Notes under the pieces: model-generated
Database searches by the model: none
The model's input: the letters and a program-made list of their open reading frames with translations, nothing else
What the model was told of the DNA's origin: nothing
Position numbers and translations under genes: made by a program
From: Nocardia brasiliensis NBRC 14402
GTDB taxonomy: Bacteria > Actinomycetota > Actinomycetes > Mycobacteriales > Mycobacteriaceae
Length of the DNA: 64,000 nucleotides
Direction: 5' to 3'
Assembly: GCF_000308475.2 (NCBI RefSeq)
Contig: NZ_BAFT02000113.1
Location: 122,159 to 186,158 of the forward strand
Shown here: one piece after another, positions 1 through 8,333 of the stretch
Layout of the letters: every line of letters starts with the position of its first letter
Numbering within the stretch: position 1 is the first letter of the stretch

Positions 1-267
1 ACCAAGGCCGTCAACGACATCAAGGGCGGCAAGATCAACTTCCGCGTCGACAAGCAGGCCAACCTGCACTTCGTGATCGGCAAGGCGTCCTTCGACGACG
101 CCAAGCTGGTGGAGAACTACGGCGCCGCGCTGGACGAGATCCTGCGTGTCAAGCCGTCGACCGCCAAGGGCCGCTACCTGAAGAAGGTGACGGTTTCGAC
201 GAACACCGGACCGGGCATCCCGGTGGACCCGAACCGCACCCGCAACCTCCTCGACGAGGACGCGTAG
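1..267 (+). CDS. rplA: 50S ribosomal protein L1, C-terminal part (5' end outside window)
   Basis: The window opens inside an open frame that runs to the TAG at 265-267, giving the last 88 residues of a protein whose start is off the left edge. The segment around F-V-I-G-K-A-S-F and the Y-L-K-K-V-T-V-S-T-N-T-G-P-G-I end are characteristic of bacterial L1, which binds 23S rRNA at the L1 stalk and represses its own operon. Location upstream of rplJ-rplL matches the usual actinobacterial rplK-rplA-rplJ-rplL order, although here two unrelated genes lie between. The assignment is firm; only the N-terminal part is missing. Confidence 0.95.
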   Translation, partial: TKAVNDIKGGKINFRVDKQANLHFVIGKASFDDAKLVENYGAALDEILRVKPSTAKGRYLKKVTVSTNTGPGIPVDPNRTRNLLDEDA

Positions 268-290
268 GTAGCACCCGAGTCAGACCGCAA

Positions 291-319
291 CGGCGGGAAC
301 GCGAATCGCGTTCCCGCCG
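291..319 (+). terminator. Intrinsic-type terminator after rplA
   Basis: A perfect 13-bp inverted repeat (CGGCGGGAACGCG and its complement) with a 3-nt loop lies 23 nt after the rplA stop. There is only a short T run, as is usual for actinobacterial terminators. It should separate rplA from the FMN reductase gene. Confidence 0.75.
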
Positions 320-366
320 TTCGCATGTCACGGACTATTTCGCCGACGGTCGTCGTTGGTCCTGAG

Positions 367-894
367 GTGACCGTTGTTCTGCTGATCTCCGGAAGCACGC
401 GCAGTGCCTCGACCAATTCCGCTGCACTGCGCACAGTGCAGGCGATCTCCCCGGCCGATATCGAAACCCGCTGGTACGACGGACTCACCGAGCTTCCGGC
501 CTTCAATCCCGATGACGACGGCAGCGGGCATCCGTCGGTTCTCGCGCTGCGTGAAGAGCTTTCCGCCGCCGACGCGGTGCTGTTCTGCACGCCGGAATAT
601 GCGGGTACTCTGCCAGGCAGCCTCAAGAACCTGCTGGACTGGACCGTCGGGACCGCCGACCTCTACGAAAAGCCCACTGCGTGGCTGACTGTCGCGGCGC
701 CCGGTCGTGGTGAAGGCGCGACGGCTACCCTGGCCGGCGTGCTCGGATATGTGGGTGCCGCGGTGGATCCCGGTGTCCCGGCGCGGCTGCCGGTGCTGCG
801 TGCCGACGTCGGCGCGGACGGTCTGGTTGCGTCCGCCGAATTCCGTACCGGCGCAAGGGAGTTGCTGAAGCGATTGGTGGCGCAGGCGCGGTGA
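367..894 (+). CDS. NADPH-dependent FMN reductase family protein
   Basis: A 175-residue flavodoxin-like protein of the NAD(P)H:FMN / chromate / quinone reductase family. The N-terminal beta strand leads into S-G-S-T-R-S-A-S-T, the FMN-phosphate loop, and the T-P-E-Y-A-G-T-L-P-G-S-L-K-N segment (about residues 77-89) is the family hallmark; the D-W after it is also typical. Proteins of this kind pass two electrons from NADPH to flavin, quinones or metals in the cytosol. I chose the GTG at 367 because it puts the first strand at the N-terminus as in relatives; an in-frame ATG at 325 would add 14 unrelated residues directly after the rplA terminator. The exact substrate cannot be read from sequence. 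Confidence 0.82.
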   Translation: MTVVLLISGSTRSASTNSAALRTVQAISPADIETRWYDGLTELPAFNPDDDGSGHPSVLALREELSAADAVLFCTPEYAGTLPGSLKNLLDWTVGTADLYEKPTAWLTVAAPGRGEGATATLAGVLGYVGAAVDPGVPARLPVLRADVGADGLVASAEFRTGARELLKRLVAQAR

Positions 895-945
895 TTCCCG
901 CCGGATCCGGCCGGGCGGATCAGGCGGGAATCGGAGACGATACGG

Positions 946-2553
946 CTATTCGTCGTCGGCCGGCTTCCGCCAGCCCAGCAGCACGGACTCGCCGTCCTGC
1001 ACACCCCAGGGCAGGAAGATCGCCACGATGACGGCGGCGACCACCACCGCCCCGGCCGCCACCAGTGAGGCGGTGTGCGAACCCTCGAGTGCCGCGGATT
1101 TCATTGCGACGATGAGGTTTTCGCGTTGGCTCTCGAAGAACGGCGCGAGCGGGCGGTTGCGGAGTTCCAGCACGCTCAACGGGCTGGCTTCGACCAGGCC
1201 CTTCTCCTTCGCGTTCATCAGGGTGTTCGGTATCGCCTCGAGCCGGGCGCTGATCCGGGTCGTGTAGTACGAGGCCACGATCGAGCCGAGTACCGCGACA
1301 CCGAGGGTGCCGCCGATCTCGCGGGTGGTGTCGTTGACCGCCGAGCCCGCGCCCGCCTCGTCCAAAGGCAAAGCGCCCATGATGGATTCGGTGGCAGGTC
1401 CCTGCGTGATGGCCAGGCCGAGCGCCATGAAGACCATCGAGGGCAGCACGTCGGTGACGTAGCTGCTGTCGACGTCCACCTGTCCGCCCAGGTACAACCC
1501 GAGTCCGGTGATCAGCAGACCGGTCACGATGACCGGCGTGGTGCCGACCTTCTGCGCGAGCATCGTGGCAATGGGCGCGCCGAGCGCGACCGAGAAAGCG
1601 AAAGGCAATGAGGCGATACCGAATTCGAGCGGCGTGTATTCGCGGACGCCCTGGAAATATTGGGTGATCAGGAACAAGAAACCGAACATCGAAAAGTAGC
1701 CGATGGCAATGGCCAGGGCGGGCATCGAGAAACGGCGATTGCGGAACAGGCGCATATCGAGAATCGGTGCGCGGGTGCGCAATTCCCACGCGATGAAGGC
1801 GGCGAGCAGGACGACGCCCAAGGCGGCCGTCCCGAGGGTGATCGTCGAGAGCCAGCCGTTGCGCGGTCCCTCGATGATCGCCCACACGACCAGCGTGATG
1901 CCGGTGATGGACAAGACGATGCCGAGCAGGTCGAGCTTGCCGACCTGTGCCGCACGGGATTCGGGCACCCATTTGAGCGTCGCGGCCAGCGCGATCGCGG
2001 CTACCGGCACGTTGATCCAGAAGACGGAATGCCAGGAGAACTGGGCGAGCAGCCAGCCGCCGGAGATCGGGCCGATGGCGATGGCGAATCCGGCGACCGC
2101 GGTCCAGGCCGCGATGGCGAGCGCGCGCTCGCGCTTCTCGGTGAAGATGTTGATGATCAGCGCGAGGGTGGCGGGGAAGACCGCGGCGGCGAAGATGCCC
2201 ATGGCGGCGCGCGCGGCGATGACCTGGGTCATGGACTCCGACAGCGCGCCCGCGACCGACATGACGGCCACGCCGACCAGGCCGATCATCATCACGCGGC
2301 GGCGACCGTAGCGGTCGCCGAGGTTGCCGAAGGCCAGCAGCAGGCCGGCGAAGGTCAGGGTGAACGCGTCGACAACCCATTGCAGGCTGCTGACACCGGC
2401 CGAGAGCTGCACCCCGATGGACGGTAGAGCCACATTGACCAGGGTGTTGTCGAGCATGACCAACAGTTCGGCCATGCAGATCACGGCGAGGGCGAGATAC
2501 CGCTGGGAACGTCGTTCCAGCAGCACCGGTGGATCGACTATGGAGGTTGCCAT
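946..2553 (-). CDS. MFS drug exporter, DHA2 (EmrB/QacA) type
   Basis: A 535-residue membrane protein with about 14 predicted hydrophobic helices, the DHA2 number. The first helix carries L-V-M-L-D-N-T-L-V-N-V-A-L-P-S-I (D35 within it), the DHA2 signature, and the loop after helix 2 has the general MFS motif G-D-R-Y-G-R-R-R (D80). Such proteins exchange protons for lipophilic cations, dyes or antibiotics at the inner membrane. Start chosen at the ATG at 2553, which opens the cytoplasmic tail; upstream in-frame codons give an unlikely sequence. It is a lone minus-strand gene convergent with the FMN reductase and divergent from the rplJ promoter, with no adjacent regulator. Substrate unknown. 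Confidence 0.88.
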   Translation of the reverse strand: MATSIVDPPVLLERRSQRYLALAVICMAELLVMLDNTLVNVALPSIGVQLSAGVSSLQWVVDAFTLTFAGLLLAFGNLGDRYGRRRVMMIGLVGVAVMSVAGALSESMTQVIAARAAMGIFAAAVFPATLALIINIFTEKRERALAIAAWTAVAGFAIAIGPISGGWLLAQFSWHSVFWINVPVAAIALAATLKWVPESRAAQVGKLDLLGIVLSITGITLVVWAIIEGPRNGWLSTITLGTAALGVVLLAAFIAWELRTRAPILDMRLFRNRRFSMPALAIAIGYFSMFGFLFLITQYFQGVREYTPLEFGIASLPFAFSVALGAPIATMLAQKVGTTPVIVTGLLITGLGLYLGGQVDVDSSYVTDVLPSMVFMALGLAITQGPATESIMGALPLDEAGAGSAVNDTTREIGGTLGVAVLGSIVASYYTTRISARLEAIPNTLMNAKEKGLVEASPLSVLELRNRPLAPFFESQRENLIVAMKSAALEGSHTASLVAAGAVVVAAVIVAIFLPWGVQDGESVLLGWRKPADDE

Positions 2554-2695
2554 AGTTGTGCAGTCAAACAGGTTAATGTCACCCTGCGTAACACTTGTAA
2601 GGCGCGATTTCGCCCACATTCAGGACCGAAATGTGAGCTGGAACACCGCGATTCCGGCGGACGACGGTGCGTTATTTCCCTGTGTCCACCCCGTT

Positions 2696-2725
2696 TTGGC
2701 AGATGACGGGTGGTCCGGGTACATT
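2696..2725 (+). promoter_or_regulatory. Probable sigma-A promoter of rplJ-rplL
   Basis: TTGGCA (2696-2701), an 18-nt spacer and TACATT (2720-2725) make a good housekeeping promoter. It lies about 270 nt upstream of rplJ, leaving a long leader. Inferred from sequence only. Confidence 0.55.
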
Positions 2726-2997
2726 GGACGACAGTCATCGACGAGTTCGATCACTACCCAATCCGTTCTACCGAAGACCGTTGGTCGTCGAGCCCGCATG
2801 GGTTCGATCGAAGGTCCGGCGACATTGCCGGCGGCCCACGCAGGGAGAACCGAGGCTGGGGAACCCGATCCGGGCCATCGCGCCGGGATCGATGATTCCT
2901 GTTGCGCCCCGGAACGCCTTGCGTCCGGGGCGTTTGTTTTGTCGCCGTCCCTGATCGGTAGTTCGAAACGAACCGACCATCAGAGAGGAGGCGAAGT
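2726..2997 (+). promoter_or_regulatory. rplJ leader region with attenuator-like hairpin
   Basis: No gene fits the stretch between the MFS start and rplJ. Near its end, 2905-2932 forms a strong stem (CGCCCCGGA... against ...TCCGGGGCG) followed by TTTGTTTTG, which looks like an intrinsic terminator placed inside the leader, about 65 nt before the start codon. In many bacteria the rplJ leader binds the L10(L12)4 complex and controls translation or termination; this stem is the obvious candidate here. A strong ribosome site (GAGAGGAGG) follows just before rplJ. Confidence 0.6.
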
Positions 2998-3543
2998 ATG
3001 GCGAAACCCGAGAAGGTCACTGCGGTCGAGGAGATCGCGGAGCAGTTCAAGAGCTCGACGGCCACCGTTGTCACGGAATACCGTGGCCTGTCGGTCGGCA
3101 AGCTCACCGAGCTGCGGCGCGCGCTCGGCGCCGGAGCCACGTACTCCGTCGCCAAGAACACCCTGGTCAAGCGTGCCGCCGCCGAGGCGGGCGTGGAAGG
3201 TCTCGACGAGCTGTTCGTCGGCCCGACCGCGATCACGTTCATCAGCGGTGAGCCCGTCGACGCCGCGAAGGCCCTCAAGACCTTCGCGAAGGACAACAAG
3301 GCGCTCATCATCAAGGGCGGCTACATGGACGGCGCCGCGCTGTCCGTGGCCGAGGTCGAGAAGATCGCCGACCTGGAGTCCCGCGAGGTCCTGCTGGCCA
3401 AGCTGGCCGGTGCGATGAAGGGCAACATGGCCAAGGCCGCCGGTCTGTTCAACGCTCCCGCCTCGCAGGTGGCCCGCCTGGCCGCCGCGCTCGTGGAGAA
3501 GAAGCAGGCCGAATCCGGTGGCGAAACCGCTGCCGCTGAATAA
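2998..3543 (+). CDS. rplJ: 50S ribosomal protein L10
   Basis: A 181-residue protein beginning M-A-K-P-E-K with the L10 N-terminal globular domain (S-S-T-A-T-V-V-T-E-Y-R-G-L-S-V, about residues 19-33; K-N-T-L-V-K-R-A, about 57-64). The alanine-rich C-terminal helix is where L7/L12 dimers dock. L10 anchors the ribosomal stalk to 23S rRNA and represses its own operon through the leader. The GAGAGGAGG ribosome site sits at proper spacing before the ATG. rplL follows after 65 nt, the standard operon order. Length is normal for actinobacteria. Confidence 0.97.
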   Translation: MAKPEKVTAVEEIAEQFKSSTATVVTEYRGLSVGKLTELRRALGAGATYSVAKNTLVKRAAAEAGVEGLDELFVGPTAITFISGEPVDAAKALKTFAKDNKALIIKGGYMDGAALSVAEVEKIADLESREVLLAKLAGAMKGNMAKAAGLFNAPASQVARLAAALVEKKQAESGGETAAAE

Positions 3544-3608
3544 CCCCTGCGGGGTGATTCGCGCGCGATTCGCCCTCGAAGACAACAACTACCGAAAGGA
3601 ACAACATC

Positions 3609-3989
3609 ATGGCCAACGTTGACGAACTGCTCGAGACCTTCGGCAACATGACCCTGCTCGAGCTGTCGGACTTCGTCAAGAAGTTCGAGGAGAAGTTCGA
3701 GGTCACCGCGGCTGCTCCGGTCGCCGTCGCCGCTGTGGGTGGCGCTGCCGCTCCGGCCGACGCCGCCGAAGAGCAGGACGAGTTCGACGTCATCCTCGAG
3801 GGTGCGGGCGACAAGAAGATCCAGGTCATCAAGGTGGTCCGCGAGATCGTCTCCGGCCTGGGCCTGAAGGAAGCCAAGGACCTGGTCGAGGGCGCCCCGA
3901 AGCCGATCCTGGAGAAGGTCGCCAAGGAGGCCGCCGAGGCTGCCAAGGCGAAGCTGGAAGAAGCCGGCGCCAAGGTCTCGGTCAAGTAA
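3609..3989 (+). CDS. rplL: 50S ribosomal protein L7/L12
   Basis: A 126-residue acidic protein with three parts: an N-terminal dimerisation and L10-binding region (about 1-35), an alanine/proline hinge (about 36-55), and the globular C-terminal domain from about 60 on, containing K-K-I-Q-V-I-K-V-V-R and G-L-G-L-K-E-A-K-D-L-V, which contacts EF-G, EF-Tu and IF2. It forms the mobile stalk dimers on L10. A GAAAGGAAC ribosome site precedes the ATG. It is the second and last gene of the operon, closed by the terminator just downstream. Confidence 0.98.
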   Translation: MANVDELLETFGNMTLLELSDFVKKFEEKFEVTAAAPVAVAAVGGAAAPADAAEEQDEFDVILEGAGDKKIQVIKVVREIVSGLGLKEAKDLVEGAPKPILEKVAKEAAEAAKAKLEEAGAKVSVK

Positions 3990-4007
3990 TTCCGACCGAT
4001 ATCGCCG

Positions 4008-4044
4008 ACGGGCGGTCCCCCTCTCGGGGGACCGCCCGTTTGCT
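4008..4044 (+). terminator. Intrinsic terminator after rplL
   Basis: A perfect stem of about 13 bp (ACGGGCGGTCCCC against its complement) with a short loop, followed by TTTGCTATTT, lies about 18 nt after the rplL stop. It separates the ribosomal operon from the mce operon. Confidence 0.88.
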
Positions 4045-4231
4045 ATTTACGAAGTCCTGCGCCAACAATCCGGAAATTGCGAGTGAAACGAGGTTACTCT
4101 TCAGTCAGGTTGGGGTGTGCCCCGTCTCGGTCATGAGATACAGTGGCCGAACCCACTGTGACGTGACACACCGCGGAACCCAGCACGCGGTTCGCCGGTG
4201 GGCTGCTCGCTGAATAATTCTGGAGGTTGGC

Positions 4232-5308
4232 GTGGGCGTCGAGGTCAGGACCGAGGGTGTTACGAAGTCCTTCGGTTCGCAGCGAATTTGGCAGGACGTC
4301 TCCCTGACGCTGCCGTCCGGTGAGGTCAGCGCCCTGCTCGGCCCGTCGGGTACCGGTAAGTCGGTGTTCCTGAAGTCGCTGATCGGACTACTGCGTCCCG
4401 AGCGTGGCTCCATTTATATCGGCGATACGGACATCACCACGTGCTCCAACAAGGAGCTCTACGAGATCCGCAAACTTTTCGGCGTGCTGTTCCAGGACGG
4501 CGCGCTGTTCGGTTCGATGAACCTCTTCGACAATGTCGCCTTCCCGTTGCGCGAGCACACGAAGAAGTCGGAATCCGACATCAAGAAGATCGTCATGGAG
4601 AAGCTCGAGCTGACCGGTCTGCTCGGCGCCGAGGGCAAGCTGCCCGGCGAGATCTCCGGCGGTATGCGCAAGCGGGCCGGCCTCGCCCGCGCCCTGGTGC
4701 TCGACCCGCAGATCATCCTCGTCGACGAGCCGGACTCCGGCCTCGACCCGGTGCGCACCTCATACCTGAGCCAGCTGCTGATCGATATCAACGCACAGAT
4801 CGACGCCACGATTCTGATCGTCACGCACAACATCAACCTGGCCCGCACCGTGCCGGACAACATCGGCATGCTGTTCCGGCGCCAGCTGGTCATGTTCGGC
4901 CCGCGCGAGGTGCTGCTCACCTCCGAGGAGCCGGTGGTCAAGCAGTTCCTCAACGGCCGCATGCAGGGTCCGATCGGCATGTCCGAGGAGAAGGACGAGG
5001 CCCAGATGGCGCGCGAGCAAGCGATGTTCGACGCCGGCCACCACCACGGCGGCGCCGAAGAGGTCGAGGGCATCATCCCGCAGATGCAGGCGACCCCCGG
5101 CATGCCCGTGCGCCAAGCCGTGCTGCGCCGCAAGGAGCGCGTCCGCGAGATCATGCACACCCTGCCGCACGCGGCTCAGGTCGCGATTCGGGAATCACTT
5201 GCGCAGAACGACGACACGCAGGTGATGGCCTATAACAACAGCGACCTCGGCAGTTACCAGAGCGGCGCGTACGACACCACGACTAGACCAAACCCAACTA
5301 ACGGGTAA
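4232..5308 (+). CDS. mceG: ABC ATPase of the Mce lipid importer (Mkl/MceG, MlaF-like)
   Basis: A 358-residue ATPase. Walker A is G-P-S-G-T-G-K-S at 37-44, the ABC signature I-S-G-G-M at 141-145, and Walker B ends in D-E-P-D-S-G-L-D from 165. The signature methionine and the D in D-E-P-D are typical of the MlaF/Mkl branch. After about residue 250 there is a roughly 110-residue tail, histidine-rich at first, of the type seen in Mkl proteins. It should power the YrbE permeases encoded next. The GTG start has GGAGG eight bases upstream. In Mycobacterium tuberculosis the single mceG (Rv0655) also lies between rplL and rpoB but without an adjacent mce operon; here the full operon follows at once. 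Confidence 0.92.
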   Translation: MGVEVRTEGVTKSFGSQRIWQDVSLTLPSGEVSALLGPSGTGKSVFLKSLIGLLRPERGSIYIGDTDITTCSNKELYEIRKLFGVLFQDGALFGSMNLFDNVAFPLREHTKKSESDIKKIVMEKLELTGLLGAEGKLPGEISGGMRKRAGLARALVLDPQIILVDEPDSGLDPVRTSYLSQLLIDINAQIDATILIVTHNINLARTVPDNIGMLFRRQLVMFGPREVLLTSEEPVVKQFLNGRMQGPIGMSEEKDEAQMAREQAMFDAGHHHGGAEEVEGIIPQMQATPGMPVRQAVLRRKERVREIMHTLPHAAQVAIRESLAQNDDTQVMAYNNSDLGSYQSGAYDTTTRPNPTNG

Positions 5309-5319
5309 CATCTGCGTTC

Positions 5320-6114
5320 GTGAATTCCTCCCTGGCGCGATTGCGGACTCCACTGGAGTCGGGGTTCGGCCAGGCCGGCAACATTTTTGCGCTGTTCCTC
5401 GACGTGCTGCGCAAGACGTTCCGCCGGCCGTTCGAGTGGCGAGAGTTCATCGAGCAGTCGTGGTTCATCGCGAGTGTCTCGATCCTCCCCAGCGCACTGG
5501 TGGCTATCCCGTTCGGTGCCGTCGTCGCGTTGCAGACCGGTTCGTTGATCAAGCAGCTCGGCGCCGAATCGTTCACCGGCGCAACGAGCGTGCTCGCCAC
5601 AGTGCAGCAGGCGGCGCCGGTCGTCACCTCGCTGATCATCGCGGGCGCGGCCGGGTCGGCGGTGGCCGCCGATCTCGGCTCGCGCACCATCCGTGAGGAG
5701 ATCGACGCGCTCGAGGTCCTCGGCATCGACCCGATCCGCAAGCTGGTGGTGCCCCGGGTGCTCGGCATGGCCCTGGTCGCGCTGCTGTTGAACGGCCTGG
5801 TCTCGGTGGTGGGTATCGCCGGCGGCTACTTCTTCAACGTGCTGTTGCAGGGCGGTACGCCGGGCGCCTACCTGGCCTCGTTCTCCGCGCTGGCCCAGCT
5901 GCCCGACCTGTGGATCGGCGAGATCAAGGCGCTGATATTCGGCGTGATCGCCGGCGTGATCGCCGCGTACAAGGGATTGCATCCGAAAGGGGGCCCGAAA
6001 GGAGTAGGTGAAGCGGTGAACCAATCCGTGGTGATCACGTTCTTGGTGCTGTTCTTCGTGAACCTCATCCTGACGCTGGTGTACCTGCAGATCGTCCCCG
6101 CCAAGGGCGCCTGA
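5320..6114 (+). CDS. yrbEA: YrbE-type Mce permease A (MlaE family)
   Basis: A 264-residue inner-membrane permease with about five to six hydrophobic helices. The conserved cytoplasmic E-E-I-D-A-L-E-V-L-G-I-D-P motif (about residues 126-138), which couples MlaE/YrbE proteins to the ATPase, is clear. With the next gene it should form the heteromeric channel of the Mce lipid importer. The GTG start is 11 nt after the ATPase stop, so the genes are probably co-transcribed and translated together. It is the shorter member of the YrbE pair, which is the A type by position and length. Confidence 0.92.
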   Translation: MNSSLARLRTPLESGFGQAGNIFALFLDVLRKTFRRPFEWREFIEQSWFIASVSILPSALVAIPFGAVVALQTGSLIKQLGAESFTGATSVLATVQQAAPVVTSLIIAGAAGSAVAADLGSRTIREEIDALEVLGIDPIRKLVVPRVLGMALVALLLNGLVSVVGIAGGYFFNVLLQGGTPGAYLASFSALAQLPDLWIGEIKALIFGVIAGVIAAYKGLHPKGGPKGVGEAVNQSVVITFLVLFFVNLILTLVYLQIVPAKGA

Positions 6115-6117
6115 CCG

Positions 6118-6984
6118 GTGGCCACCCAGTACCGCAACCCTGCTCTCGCCAAATCGCTTCGCCGGGCGGGAAATATCGCACGGTCACCGCTGAAGGTGAT
6201 CGACCGGGCGGGCGAGCAGATGTCGTTCTACTCGCGCGCCATCGCCTGGATTCCGCGCACCGCCGTGCACTACCGCAAGGAGGTCATGCGGCTGCTCGCC
6301 GAGGTGACCTTCGGTAGCGGCGCGCTCGCGGTGATCGGCGGCACCATCGGCGTCATCGTGTTCATGTCCGGCTCGGTCGGCGTCGTGGTCGGCCTGCAGG
6401 GCTTCAAGGCCCTCGACGCGCTCGGCAGCTCCGTGCTCACCGGCTTCCTCACCGCCTACATCAACACCCGCGAGATCGCGCCGCTGGTCGCGGCTTTGGC
6501 GCTCTCGGCGACGGTGGGCTGCGGTTTCACCGCCCAGCTCGGCGCCATGCGGATCTCCGAGGAGATCGACGCGCTCGAGGTGATGGCCGTGCCCGGTGTG
6601 CCGTTCCTGGTCACCACCCGCGTGATCGCCGGCTTCCTCGCGGTCATCCCGCTCTACATCGTCGGCCTGCTCGGCACCTTCCTCGCGTCCCGGATGATCA
6701 GCATCTGGTTCAACGGGCAGTCCAGCGGGTCCTACGACCACTACTTCAGCCTGTTCCTACCACCGGAAGACGTGCTCTATTCGTTCTTGAAGGTGCTGGT
6801 CTTCGCCTTCGTGATCATCATGGTGCACTGCTACTACGGCTTCCACGCCACCGGCGGACCCGCGGGTGTCGGCGTCGCGGTCGGTCGCGCGGTACGCGCC
6901 GCGATCGTGCTGGTGAACGTGCTCGACTTCTTCCTGAGCCTGGCGATCTGGGGGACGACCACGACGGTGCGGGTGGCGGGATGA
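6118..6984 (+). CDS. yrbEB: YrbE-type Mce permease B (MlaE family)
   Basis: A 288-residue MlaE-family permease starting with GTG only 3 nt after the previous stop. It has a basic, positively charged N-terminal tail of about 60 residues, then hydrophobic helices and the coupling motif E-E-I-D-A-L-E-V-M-A (about residues 149-158). Together with YrbEA it forms the transmembrane part of the importer. Its stop overlaps the start of mceA by four bases (ATGA), a sign of translational coupling. Confidence 0.92.
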   Translation: MATQYRNPALAKSLRRAGNIARSPLKVIDRAGEQMSFYSRAIAWIPRTAVHYRKEVMRLLAEVTFGSGALAVIGGTIGVIVFMSGSVGVVVGLQGFKALDALGSSVLTGFLTAYINTREIAPLVAALALSATVGCGFTAQLGAMRISEEIDALEVMAVPGVPFLVTTRVIAGFLAVIPLYIVGLLGTFLASRMISIWFNGQSSGSYDHYFSLFLPPEDVLYSFLKVLVFAFVIIMVHCYYGFHATGGPAGVGVAVGRAVRAAIVLVNVLDFFLSLAIWGTTTTVRVAG

Positions 6985-8333
6985 ACCGCGTGCAGCTGTG
7001 GCGCTCGACCGAGAAGCTCCGGGTGCGATTGCTCGGCATCGCCTTCTTCGTGGTGGTCGCGCTGTTCCTGGCGACCACCATCGCGATCTACAACAAGCAG
7101 TTCGTGAAGACCGTCGACGTCGACCTGGTGACCGACAGCGTGGGCAACGCGCTGACCAAGAACGCGGATGTGAAGGTCCGCGGCGTCACGGTCGGCGAGG
7201 TGCGCTCCAGCCGTTCGGACAACGGCAAGGTGACCTTGAACCTGGCCATTCAGCCGGACAAGGCCGACCAGATCCCGTCCAACGCGACCGCGCGCCTGCT
7301 ACCCAAGACCCTGTTCGGCGAGCGCTATGTGGATCTGATGATCCCGGCCGAGCGCAGCGCGACGCACCTGACCAACGGCGTAACGCTGCAACAGGACAAG
7401 AGCGGCAACGCGATCGAGCTGAGCAAGCTGCTCGACGATCTGATGCCGCTGCTGCAGGCGATTCCGCCGCAGGACCTCGCCGCCACCCTCGGCGCGCTCT
7501 CCCAGGCGCTGTCGGGTCAGGGCCTCGCGCTCGGCGAGAGCGTGGACAAGCTCGACACCATCTTCCGCGAGGTCAACGGCGTGCTGCCGGACCTGCAGGA
7601 CGATCTGCGCAGCTTCGCCACGGTCGCGGCCACCTACTCCGACGCGGCGCCGCAGCTGGTGCAGGCGCTGGACAACCTGCGCACCACCAACGCGACCATC
7701 GTGCAGCGCCGCTGGGACATCGACTCGCTGTACGCCGTGCTGACGCCGACCTCGTCGGACACCGCCGACTTCTTGGTGGCCAACCGCGACAACATCATCG
7801 ATCTGGCCGCGGATTCGCGTCCGCTGCTGGAGGACCTGGCCACCTACTCGCCGACCTTCCCGTGCGCGATGGCGAACTTCGCGCAGCTCAAGCCGCGCAT
7901 CGACCGGATCCTCGGCAAGGGGGAGGCCCAGCCCGGGTCGCGGGTGACCATCGAGCTGACCAACAACCGCGGCAGGTACCTGCCCAACCAGGACGAGCCG
8001 CGGTGGCTGGACACCCGTGGACCGTGGTGCATTCCGGAGAAGCCGCTCGGCGTCGATCCGGGGCAGTACACCACCGGCGGTCCGAGCAACGACGGCTCCT
8101 ACGCCGTTCCCAGCCGCAACCCCGGCGATATCAACGCGGGGCAGATGTCACCGCCGCAGTACGGCGTGTATCCCGCGGGCAACGTCGCGACCATCGCGGG
8201 CTCGCCCATGGAACAGCACTCGCTGGGCGCGATCTACGGTGCGGCCCAAGGTGTTTCGCCTGACCAGGTACCGAGCTGGGTGACCAGGGCCGGTGCGCCC
8301 GCGTTCCGCGGCAGCGAGGTGAGCGTGCGATGA
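6981..8333 (+). CDS. mceA: Mce family protein A
   Basis: A 450-residue protein with a short cytoplasmic N-terminus, one membrane helix (about residues 17-37) and an MCE/MlaD domain (about 42-118: V-D-L-V-T-D-S-V-G-N, then V-K-V-R-G-V-T-V-G-E-V and L-L-P-K-T-L-F-G-E-R-Y-V-D-L). The rest is predicted helical and ends in a proline/glycine-rich tail. MceA-F are thought to assemble into a hexameric tube that carries lipids across the periplasm. It is the first of six consecutive mce genes, overlapping both neighbours by four bases. Confidence 0.93.
   Translation: MNRVQLWRSTEKLRVRLLGIAFFVVVALFLATTIAIYNKQFVKTVDVDLVTDSVGNALTKNADVKVRGVTVGEVRSSRSDNGKVTLNLAIQPDKADQIPSNATARLLPKTLFGERYVDLMIPAERSATHLTNGVTLQQDKSGNAIELSKLLDDLMPLLQAIPPQDLAATLGALSQALSGQGLALGESVDKLDTIFREVNGVLPDLQDDLRSFATVAATYSDAAPQLVQALDNLRTTNATIVQRRWDIDSLYAVLTPTSSDTADFLVANRDNIIDLAADSRPLLEDLATYSPTFPCAMANFAQLKPRIDRILGKGEAQPGSRVTIELTNNRGRYLPNQDEPRWLDTRGPWCIPEKPLGVDPGQYTTGGPSNDGSYAVPSRNPGDINAGQMSPPQYGVYPAGNVATIAGSPMEQHSLGAIYGAAQGVSPDQVPSWVTRAGAPAFRGSEVSVR

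Noticed and set aside
4045..4231. A promoter for the mce operon.
   Set aside because: TACAGT at 4139 could be a -10, but no -35 lies at the right distance; not listed.
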